Source of the DNA: Linnemannia schmuckeri
Lineage: Eukaryota; Mortierellomycota; Mortierellomycetes; Mortierellales; Mortierellaceae
NCBI GenBank assembly: GCA_029449235.1
Contig: JANATG010000020.1
Location: forward strand, 558,001 to 622,000
Reading direction: 5' to 3'
DNA length: 64,000 nt
Shown here: positions 24,701-33,564 of the stretch, one piece after another
Numbering within the stretch: position 1 is the stretch's first letter
Layout: every line of letters starts with the position of its first letter
Made by a program: the position numbers and the translations under genes
The notes under the pieces: model-generated
Seen by the model: the letters and a program-made list of their open reading frames with translations, nothing else
Databases searched by the model: none
What the model was told of the DNA's origin: nothing

Positions 24701-25340
24701 TGTAGGTTCGTGGGCGAGTGCCGAGCGTATCAGACTCTTCAGTATCGTCCGCATGCTCGTCATTATACTCATCCTCACCAGAACTTTCCATGCCTCTGTA
24801 TCGCCTCCGCGTCGTCTTACTCTGCCCGGTTTCTGCGCCACTCGTTGATTGCTTGGGATTGTCTAAATTCAATGTTTTCATTAGGTCGGAAGGCAGTGCA
24901 GTGATAGACGACTTTTTCTGTTCCTGTTGTTGTTGAGGCGGCGATTGTTGGCGTCGTTTCTGCTGCGGTGCTTTTGTCGGAGAGTTAGAGGCCGGTTCCT
25001 GTTCATGCTCCTGAGACTCGCGGTCGAATCCCTGGTAGTCCCAGCCGATGTCGTCCGAAAACCTGTCCAAGAGGTAATACTCTTCCAGTAACGGTAACAC
25101 AATCCCAGCGGTGGACCCTCCTGCGGCACTTTGGGCGAACGCGCGTTTGATCCCATCACGATTGGAGCGACAGTAGAACCAGTAGCGAACGATTTCGAAA
25201 TCGAGGTCTATGATGGCTGCAATGAATTTGAGGGTTGACACGTCGGGGATCGCTTGGTGGACGAGCCAGGCCTCGACGAGGAATGCAGCCTTTTGGGGAT
25301 TGACCTTGCTCAAGGCTGAGTTAATGTCGTCTGTGGACAT
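21733..25340 (-). CDS. Large disordered nuclear protein with homeodomain-like segment and AT-hook
   Basis: Two exons (22826-25340 and 21733-22724; intron GTACAC...CATAG) give 1168 aa. The start MSTDDIN at 25340 is the first Met that precedes structured sequence; the open frame upstream of it is leader. Residues about 12-66 resemble a homeodomain: a helix, the AFLVEAWLVH segment, then a recognition-helix-like VRYWFYCRSNRD at 51-62 with the conserved Trp-Phe. The Asn expected three residues after that Trp (homeodomain position 51) is Cys here. A basic RGRP core (KRGRPLGSFKKK, about 241-252) is an AT-hook. The rest is low complexity: Gln-rich 126-143, acidic patches, RS/RD-rich blocks, and a His/Arg/Ser-rich C-terminus. 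This points to a chromatin or transcription factor; the homeodomain assignment is inference from pattern. It shares a 751-base divergent promoter with ISA1. Confidence 0.8.
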
Positions 25341-26091
25341 TGTTTGAATCAAGGAGCAGGCGACGATGTGGGTGTGAATGGATGCTGTAGTGTCGTTGGT
25401 GGTTTTGGTGTTGTTGGTGTTGAGAACTTCGTGGCTCTGTGAGTGCTGGTGCTCGTGCCCTCCTGGGGTCGGCTTTTGTTCCGTTGTGCGAGCTAGTGCG
25501 GTGGGAAAGAGAAAGGTGGAACAGGAGGGGCCAGACAAGGTACACATAAGCAGTCACCGCATGCTCCAAGCTACAAGAGATAACTTGCCAATGTTGCTAT
25601 CATCGAGCACTCGAAGAATACCGTCGGACTCAGAGCTGAACCATATTTCTGGTTCAAGCGACACAATTCATCAATACATCCGAGTTCCATGATTTCACAG
25701 TGATGATGATTAGTAAAACCCCTGTACTCTCATCCAACGTGTCTCTTTCTTGCCTTTAAAATTATCGTTGAACAATATGAAGATTGCGCTCTTCAAACAA
25801 ACGCTGGACCAGAATAGGCATAGGTTTGCCTTGAAACCCGCCTCTTGCTCTGCGTCATCTGGACCTCTTTTTCCTCTTTCTCTGTTCTATTACCCAACCC
25901 AGGACCCCTAATGCCATCATCCCGTTGAGGTCCAATTCCTTTTTTTTGGGGCATAAATCATTCACGCCACCAAATTTCGCACGTTCCACGTGATGCCTCA
26001 CTGACCCAAAAAAAGCAAGGATGCCCGTCTTTCACCATGCATTCACTCCTTTCCTCTTCTCTCCCATGAACAACAACTCACACCCTCCATA
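25341..26091. promoter_or_regulatory. Divergent promoter between homeodomain-like gene and ISA1
   Basis: 751 bases separate the two start codons and must contain both promoters. The ISA1 side is pyrimidine-rich up to the ATG at 26092. A CCACGTGATG (E-box-like CACGTG) lies near 25986-25995. No experimental motif can be claimed. Confidence 0.4.
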
Positions 26092-26784
26092 ATGTCCCTA
26101 GCAGCAAAAGTCGTCAAAGGCGCCGCACTCAAGAACCCCCGTCCTCGGAAAGCCGTCCTCACCCTCGTAACGTCCTATCGACCCTTTGTGTCTAGCCTTG
26201 CTCACAACTGACTGCGCATGAATTATTTTGGTCCTGCATTACGTCTGTTATCGCTTTGCCCACCTTACAGTACACACACTAAGTCAGATCCATTTTTCGC
26301 TCCTCCTTCCTCTTCTTCTTTTTCTCGTCTCCCCTTCTTCCCGCTATGATCCATCTGTTTGATTGTGATTAGACACCGTCGGCAGTACAACGTCTACGCA
26401 CGCTGACAGAGGGTCCAGAACCCAAGATGGTCCGTGTCGGGATCCGGACCAAGGGCTGTTCAGGCCAACAATACCAACTCGATTACACTACCAAGAAGGA
26501 GAAATTCGACGAAGAGGTCAAACAAGACGGTAAAAACACGTATTCCAATAGCAGTCTAAACAAGCGATTTTTATGTTGCAAGTCAATGGCATGTCTCTCA
26601 TATGTCCTGCGGTCGAAAATATCGTTATGTAATAGGTGTGACGGTGCTGGTGGACAACAAGGCACTGCTGTCAGTTCTTGGATCAGAGATGGATTTTGTC
26701 GAGGACAAGTTATCGGCTCAGTTCGTGTTCAATAATCCAAATGTCAAGGAGTCCTGCGGATGCGGTCAAAGTTTCATGACTTAA
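26092..26784 (+). CDS. ISA1: Mitochondrial iron-sulfur cluster assembly protein ISA1 (A-type carrier)
   Basis: Three exons (26092-26166, 26373-26529, 26636-26784) join in phase to 126 aa. The whole length matches the A-type Fe-S carrier fold. TLTPSAVQRLRTL opens the domain. RTKGCSGQQYQLDY carries the first cluster Cys (Cys54). GSEMDFVEDKLSAQFVFNNPN is the signature strand. CGCGQSF supplies Cys118 and Cys120. It is closest to human ISCA1 rather than ISCA2, from the DYVEDKL-like and NPN-x-K-x-x-CGCG blocks. Isa1 works with Isa2 and Iba57 in mitochondria to mature [4Fe-4S] proteins. The N-terminus (MSLAAKVVKGAALKNPRPRK) is basic and lacks acids, consistent with a short matrix-targeting sequence. 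The first intron is 206 bases, long for so small a gene. Confidence 0.95.
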
Positions 26785-27026
26785 TGAAAAAAAGCAATGT
26801 TACCATAAACTCTACGAGTACCCGAATAATAACACTATTTCTTTTAGCGCGTAATGTTTTCTTGTGTCCTTTTGCCTTTGTCTTCCAAATTTAATCAAGT
26901 GTACTTTGACCCGTACTTTTGATACTATCGCACATCGCGAGCGTACAATGGAAAATAACCACAAAAAGAAGACTTCCACCCATCAGACAAAGGCAAGTGA
27001 ACACATTTCTATTATTTAACACGATA

Positions 27027-28945
27027 CTAGTAGTAGTAATCTCGCTCATCGATCCAGAAAAACGCTGGCGGATCCATCGTCATTGTGTAATTTTGGTACG
27101 TCTTCACATGCACGTTGGGAAGCTTCTCCTGCAATGACTCGATGCAGAGAGATGGCTTGTACTCACGATCTGAGATGCTAAAAACAGCGTATTCTTGCAC
27201 CTCCGTACAATACTCGATCTCTTGCAGTCTCGACCAAAAGTGAGCGATCCAGTCAATATCCCTTGGTTGCAGGGTATCGCCAGTAATCATGTCGTCCGCC
27301 GCAAACAGCCCTCGAATCGTTTCCAGCTTCGTGAACCCTGCCAGGAACCTCAGACAGCCCCATCGACCTGTTGGTGTGTCGTCGTCACCGAGTGTCAGTA
27401 GGCCAGAAACGTATAGATCCAGTAGATGTTCAAATTCCTGAAAGCCTTTTCCTTCTCTATGCTTGAATCCCGCCACGATTTCACTCTCAAATCCAGAGAC
27501 CTCAATGTCGTCTGTGCTCCAATCTGCCGGTAGAACCGTTTGAATAACAGCGCCTGCTCTTCCTCTGCCACTGTGAATTCGGACCGCGGTTTCGACAGTG
27601 GAGGATCCGCCGACACCACGTCGACAAGAAGTTTTAGTTCCTGTATGTTAACCGATGACCATCCTTGCTGGACCAGGTCTTTTAAGCCTACACCGGTTCT
27701 ACTGTCGAACTTGAAGATCTCCAGAGCGTAACAGTTGAAGAGGATCGCCTGAATGGCTCGGCACTAGCAAAAGAACAGGAATGGAGCTCTACTCGACGCA
27801 TCGACCCATAGTGCCTTTTGAGGGATATTCCAAGTGTGTTCTCCTCTTCACTGAAAGAAATGATGCACAACGATTCCAGGGTCTCCTCCTCCGTGTGCTT
27901 GAAAGACGGAAAGAGGGTATAGCCGTTGTCGCAAAGACGCATGTATTGTGAAATATTCCAAAGGCGAGGGAATCTGGTGAAAAGTAACGCTGCAAACTCA
28001 TTGCTGTTCTCCCGAAATCGATCCGTGGGGACCTCTAACGACACAATCTCCGTGCAGCCATTACGCGCAAGGAACGGCCATAGCCCTAGCCGGCCCCGAC
28101 GTCGTGGTTGTGTGACTTGCCAGACCTTCAGGTTGCGAAGGGGCTCCTGCCGTCGGATGAGGAGTCCATCGAGCGTTCTCTACAGTGTCACCGTCTTTGC
28201 CTCGGTCTCCCAGACGGGGTATCGTTCTGGGTCACCCCGTTGGACTTGGAGGACCAAGACCTTAAGCGAAGGTGGACAGGCAAGGTACATATCGATAGTG
28301 ATATCCTCCGCAGACTCCCAATCAGCAATGAATGTCAACAAAGCTTCGAGAGTCACAATACCAGATATCGTCCTTGCCCAGTACTTAGAGTGGATCATCT
28401 TGGAGACCCGAACTTGGCCCACCCGGAGAACCGCTAGATGGCGACAGAACTAGATCGAGTGGCGGAACTGAGCAGCAATGATTTCCCTCGCGCAGAGACC
28501 TCCAGAGATAACCCAGTGGAGCCATCGTCTTCATCGTTGTCTCGTGGTTGTCGCCATCATCGGATATTAGTCGAGCTCTTGACCGTCGCAATTTCGCCCT
28601 CTTCCTGCAGATCTTGCATGTCATGGCACCCAAACGCGGCAGATCGTCGTAAGTAAAGGATTTGAGACGAGTCTTAGCCTGAATTATACAAACCGAGAGA
28701 CAGCCTCGTCGATCAGGATCCGTCTCGCATGTCCCATACGCTTTGCCATTGGAAGTCTGCAATCTGGGAGAGGGGTTGGGACTGTGTTCCAGGGAAATCG
28801 GATATAGACATCCCGGTGTAGGATCGAAGAAGCGTCAAAATAATAGAATTGGCAGGTCAGCATGAAGTTGAAGAGGTCCTCCTTGGATATGTGCTATTTG
28901 ACGGTATTAAGGAGCTCGGGTATCTTAAAGAACCGTTCCGCGGCT
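27027..28945 (-). pseudogene. F-box/LRR-type gene, decayed
   Basis: Reading the minus strand from about 28945, an F-box-like start (RFFKIPELLNTVK, then HISKEDLFNFMLTCQFYYF) is broken by an in-frame TAG at 28894-28896. The frame then runs through leucine-rich segments (TLEALLTFIADWESAEDI; LKVLVLQVQRGDPERYPVW), hits a second TAG at 28180-28182, and continues (LRNLKVWQVTQPRRRGRLG, RFPRLWNISQYMRLCDNGY). It shifts frame near 27765 (to CRAIQAILFNCYALEIFKF) and again near 27470, ending with WGCLRFLAGFTKLETIRGL and DWIAHFWSRLQEIEY at the stop at 27027. The order of parts is that of a fungal F-box/LRR substrate receptor for SCF ubiquitin ligases. At least two stops and two frameshifts make it inactive. 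It is a different subfamily from the cluster at 42-48 kb. Its 5' end abuts a truncated carboxypeptidase relic with no promoter between. Confidence 0.75.
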
Positions 28946-30834
28946 GACTCTACCCTGGTACGCCAACACCTTCACCCCATTATCCAACAGATCTGCAACC
29001 AGCGGTTTTGTGGACCGCATAATGTCCCCCCGTATGGCCTGCTTCACCTCGGGATCTGTCCGGTAATCGGTGTCCCACCTGTCTCGCTCGATCCGGTCCA
29101 CCTCCTACTTCGGCATCTTGTGTTGGACTAGGTACGCCCTGCGAGGTCCAAACATGCTCAGAGAATCCTTGATCTCGGATCGGTTGAGCAACGCGAGCAT
29201 GGATTTCTAGTTCATCCCGTGGGAGCCCTTGCGAATATCGAATCTGTTGAGCTGTCCGGTCGAGTTTCGAAAGAGGTTGAAGATTTCGCCTCGGAACCGG
29301 TTCGCGTCCAGGAATCGTCCTTGTTCGACTAGCTTGACAGCGTTGCGTTAGTACTATCGCATCTGGTCTGCTTGAGGAGTGGTGAGGAGACCTAGGTAAA
29401 AGGCATGGTTGGCGTAGATCTGGATCTGGGTAATTGGGTCTGTCATCGAGTTGCCCATCGAGATCCCCTTGATCGGGATCACCGTCTACTTAAGTGTCCT
29501 GGTGGAACTTGCTTCCGTCTCTGTTGTTGTTATCGAGTTGTCAGACTTTGATTCTGTAACGCCACCGTCAGGTGCGCTCAGAGGCAACTTGGAGATAAGT
29601 TTCTTGTTGCGCTCTATAATGGCGTACGCGATCGACAAGTAAACTTTCCTGCATATCTTTGTCCCGCAATATACAGATCCGCCTTTTGTTGTTTAGGATA
29701 CCGTTCATAGAAGTGGTTCAACAAAGATTATCATATCATTAACAACCGCTCGCTGGTCCTTGATAAATCTCGATTTTCGTATACATCGCATTCGGATCTT
29801 CGTCAGTGTTGTTGCCTGCCTTGGTTCTCCTGTGCCGCTTGCTCGCCACTGTGACTTTAAAATCGAACGACAGAGATGATGAGAGGGTTGTAAAAAAGGC
29901 TGCCTCCTCTTCTTGGTCCTTCTCCAATTCTACCTCCAGCTCCTCAAATACGCCACCGCCATCCTCTTCGTCGTCGCCATCGAATCCTGGAGCATCATTC
30001 CCATCGTCATCGTCACCCTCATCATCATCCTCACCATCATCCCCACCATCATCCCCACCACCGCGCGACGATCATCCCTGCTTGCGCTTATGCCCCTTCT
30101 TGGCGCTCCGGCCATGATTAACAAAAGAGTACCCAGTCCCGACAGGTTGCTCTACAAACAGCATCGAATACCCACTCGCCCCAAGTATTGTTGTTCCTCA
30201 TCAACTTTAAATCCTCCGTCACATAGATAGGCCCTATATCGTAGAACAATCCGATCATCGAACTCGCTCCCGGACCTCCTTGCAGCCAACTAATTGGATT
30301 TTGTGACGAAGAGGATAAATTAATTTTCAACTGGTTCATACTTCTGTTCCTCCGATGAGCGAGGAATGGATGATAAGTGGTACTTACATGATGAGAGGAG
30401 GATCCTTGACTTTGGGCTTGAGCGCAGGGAAGAACCAGAAGAACCTACACACACCGTCACCTAAAAAAAGCCGATATATAAGCTCTTGCTCACGAGCACC
30501 AACGCTCGCTCCATTGGAGAGTCAAGAACTGAATAACATAAGCAAAAAAACTCAGGAAAAAAAACATACATCTTGGCATCAGCTGTAGACCCATTATGCG
30601 AATCCACTATCGAATCGGGAAATTTCCGGCATAGCTCTCGCGGATAGGGTCCTGTCCTACTGCTCAAGGCAATGGTCCTACACAATGTTTATGTCTGTCG
30701 TTCTTTAAGTTTCCTGCCGCCCAGGCTTTCATGGCTCGTGGTTGTTGTGATGGTGCTGCATTGGTAGTGGCAAGGATGGCGACTGTTATTGTGAGAACTA
30801 CGAGGGTCGAGAGACGCACTGTCTTGCCCAGCAT
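28946..30834 (-). pseudogene. Serine carboxypeptidase (peptidase S10), decayed and truncated
   Basis: The minus strand begins with a clear signal peptide (MLGKTVRLSTLVVLTITVAI, then LATTNAAPS) at 30834. Carboxypeptidase blocks follow in order but in changing frames: ESYAGNFPI; CRFFWFFPALKPKVKDPPLI; an intron (GTAAGT near 30368 to TTAG near 30294); WLQGGPGASSMIGLFYDIGP; a one-base insertion near 30172; SMLFVEQPVGTGYSFVNHG; an acidic low-complexity stretch; DLYIAGQRYAGKF; and IKGISMGNSMTDPITQIQIY onward to DNGVKVLAYQGRV. The nucleophile motif G-E-S-Y-A-G reads GQRYAG, so the catalytic Ser is Arg. In-frame stops lie at 29105-29107, 29208-29210, 29349-29351, 29355-29357 and 29486-29488. The C-terminal block with the catalytic His is absent; F-box sequence starts instead. 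Intact relatives are secreted or vacuolar peptidases that trim C-terminal residues. Confidence 0.82.
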
Positions 30835-31213
30835 TTTGTATCTTGAGCGTCAAGAGAATTTTTTTAAAAAAAAAACAAAATGCGGTAGAAGGGAGAGAGG
30901 AGAGAGAAAATGTATATTGAGGAAGAAGGAAGAGATGAAAATTGAAAAAGACGACGGATCGACGATCGTTTCAAGCATAAAAAGAGATTTTTTTTTTTTT
31001 TTTTTTTTTTGTTGGCAACAAAACGCAAGACACTGAACGGATATGATCATTCATCATTGAGTGACACAAATTAGCGCGTGTTTTGATGTAAACTGATTGT
31101 TTTTATTTATTTATTTTTATTTAATGACATGAGGGTTGATTTACAAAGTGGGAAGAGAAGATCAAAAAGTAGAGGGGAAGAGAACGCTTCTCTCTCCCCC
31201 TAAAACTGAATCT
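30835..31213. other. Intergenic, homopolymer-rich
   Basis: 379 bases between the carboxypeptidase relic start and the glyoxal oxidase stop. It contains A9 near 30868, a T22 run at about 30988-31010, and a TTTATTTATTTA stretch near 31105. No gene is seen. The right end should be the 3' UTR of the oxidase. Confidence 0.6.
30988..31010. repeat. T22 homopolymer
   Basis: A run of about 22 T's between the carboxypeptidase relic and the glyoxal oxidase gene. Simple sequence; its length may vary or be misassembled. Confidence 0.9.
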
Positions 31214-33564
31214 CTAGTTAAGAAGGAGATGAGCAGCAACGGAGGGGACGCCATTGTTCAACATGTGCATGTAATGAGGACCAGGAGGCATAATGTTGGC
31301 GTTGGGGGGCATCACAACCTCATAGGTAATCTTGGTGCCCTCAGTATGAGTAGCCTGGGCCACAAGCTTAGTCATCCTCTGCGACATGTGTGTGCTGTGG
31401 GTCACGAACCCGCGATGACCCAACATAAACACAATTTCGGGCTCGTACTTGCTCGTGTCCTTGACATCGACCGTCACCGACACCTTCTGGGCATAGGTCA
31501 CCTTCTCGGGCACCTTGCTCACAATCTCGGGGCGAGCCAGGTCAGTCGACAAGTAAGGAGGCGTAAAGTTCTCGACACGGTATTCGGTAGGGTAAGGGAC
31601 ATCCTTCAGACGGACCTCAGAGTTCTCGTTCGAACCAGCAACAAAGACAGAGCCGTCGGGCAGGAGCATGGCGACAGAGTGGTACATTCTTGCAATGTTG
31701 CTGGGCTCCCATTCTGTGAATCTCTGTCCAAGAGGGGCGGCAGGGTCATAGACGGCAGGTGTAAAAACGGGATCGTTACCGTGGCGGAAACCAGCATATC
31801 CGGTCATGCACCCGTTCAAGAACATGATCTTGCCGTCAGCCAGTGCAATTGCATCACCCATCAGACGAGGGGTAGGCATCTCGTCCATCTCCCATTGAGG
31901 ATCGGCGTCGGCAAGGTTGATACGCCCACAGCTCTGGAGGGCCTTGGCCTTCTGGGTCTGAGCCTCAGATCCTCCACAGACTAAGATTTCGTGCGCATAG
32001 TTCTTGGCAGGGTCCAGAGGCAACAAGATATGCGATCCAGTCAGGGGGTACGAACGGGGTCCACCGGGCAGGTCAGGCATGCGCTTGATGACCTCGTTCT
32101 TGGCAACGTTAAAGATCATCGACTTTTGGTTGGCAAAGATAAAGATGTTGCCGTCGGGGAGGGAATAGACGTTTGGATAGAGGTTGTTGGGCAGGGAATC
32201 GACCATGAACTGCATAAAGTTGGGCTTGTAGTCGGCGGCCTTGACATTGGCGGGTTTTGGGTAGATCTCCCATGTGGGGTTGTTGGTCGCCATACGGTTG
32301 ATTGCCAGAGACTCGTTACTACCTCCCAGAACAAAGAGCTCGCCAGAGGGGAGGGTGGTGATTGAGACGTACCAGCGGTTTCCGGTCATTGTCCAGGCAG
32401 GATCTGCAGGGTTCTCCATCCACTCGCAGGTCCCATCATCACAAGGATTCCACATACGCAGCGACTGGAATCCACCCTGTGCTCCGAATGCGCGCGATTT
32501 CTATTATTCATTGAGAAAGACAATAGAAATAATGGTTAAAATAAACGAACGGTGTAAAAAAGACAAAAGAAATGAGGGGAAAAGGTCAAACTTACACGTG
32601 TCTCAGCACCTCCGGCGCTGATCATGGTACCGTTGGGCAAGAATCCACCACCTGAGCAGAAGGTGTTAGTCGCAACATCAAGAAGACGGATGTTATTTGT
32701 CACCAGATCGTACTCGGCATTGTAGGCAGAGAGACCGCTAGGCAGCTTGACAGGGTTGGCCTCGGCCTTGTCGATGATCAACATCTTTGTAGGCGTCACC
32801 AAGGCAATATGTTGTGCGGCCACACCAGTGTTGCCCACCACCTTGAAGGCGCCCTTGGGCAGCGAGGGAATAGGGCGCGGCTTTCCGTTGGCGCCGGGGG
32901 CGTTTGTCATCTGTTGAGCTGTGCCGAGGTTGCGCACACAGCGACCGTTGAAACTTGCGGCGGCATCACATCCGGTCCCACAGGCAATGCGCGAGTTACC
33001 ACAGTGTCCGTGCTACATAGGTGTAAATTGAATTGTTTAAACAAGAGTTAGTTGGAGTAGAACGGAATCATCGACCGTTTTTCAAGGCTTTATGTGTTTG
33101 TTGTTTTTGTTGAAGTGCGACAGTTTTAAAAAAAAAGGAAAAAAAAGTCAGGGCAAGCCGAGAGATTTTTGAAGGATGTGGGAGGGATAGGCTTTGTGTT
33201 CGAAAAAAGACAGTAAAGCCGACGGATGGTGGATAACTGCAAATTTCGTCAGAGTGGAGTATCACGAAGCCACTTCTTATGTCGTTGTTATGCAACTGCC
33301 TCCTGCTTGTATTGTTGTTGTCATGTCCCCTGTTTGTTGTCCATAAAGAGAGAGGGAAATAAAGTCCACGGGGAAAAGGGGGAGAATTGTTGGCAAAGAT
33401 GAAATGAATAGATGTCTTACACGACTACAGCAGGGCGACTCTTGTGGACAGGCCAGTCCATTGTTATATTTACAGGCTGCAGCGTCTGCTGTCGTGGCAA
33501 TCAGGCCTAGTGACACGACTGTGAGGGCAGCAAGCACGAAACCCAGCTTTCGGACAATCGCCAT
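31214..33564 (-). CDS. Secreted glyoxal oxidase (copper radical oxidase, AA5_1) with CBM18 chitin-binding domain
   Basis: Three exons (33421-33564, 32596-33012, 31214-32500), all phase 0, give 615 aa. Residues 1-28 are a signal peptide ending TTADA. Residues 31-73 form a hevein-like CBM18: CPQESPCCSRHGHCG and then spaced Cys up to Cys73. The first intron falls inside this domain, after CCSR. The oxidase part has every AA5 active-site element: Cys167 in TFCSGGGF and Tyr231 in NRWYVS (the Cys-Tyr redox cofactor pair), Tyr460-His461 in ARMYHSVAMLLPDG, and His555 in VTHSTHMSQR. A C-terminal DUF1929-type beta domain ends at residue 615. The family oxidises small aldehydes such as glyoxal and methylglyoxal to acids, producing extracellular H2O2. 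The chitin-binding module suggests the protein stays on chitin or the fungal wall; that is inference. Confidence 0.95.

Noticed and set aside
27765..27800. TTTTGCTAG near a frame break in the F-box relic, which could be an intron end
   Set aside because: The nearest donor would make an intron of about 30 bases, shorter than any other in the window; a frameshift is more likely.
29105..29488. Idea that TAG/TAA are read as glutamine in this organism
   Set aside because: Intact genes in the same window end in TAG (SH3 gene, arrestin, glyoxal oxidase, both F-box genes), TAA (ferric reductase, ISA1, ATG11, NIPA) and TGA (MFS, EST1-like) exactly where their families end.
29930..30117. Plus-strand Ser/Pro-rich frames (SSSSSSPSNPGASF type) opposite the carboxypeptidase relic
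   Set aside because: They are the complement of the acidic Asp/Gly low-complexity stretch of the relic.
31136..31984. 282-codon plus-strand open frame opposite the glyoxal oxidase
   Set aside because: Antisense shadow of a strongly conserved AA5 coding exon; no domain.
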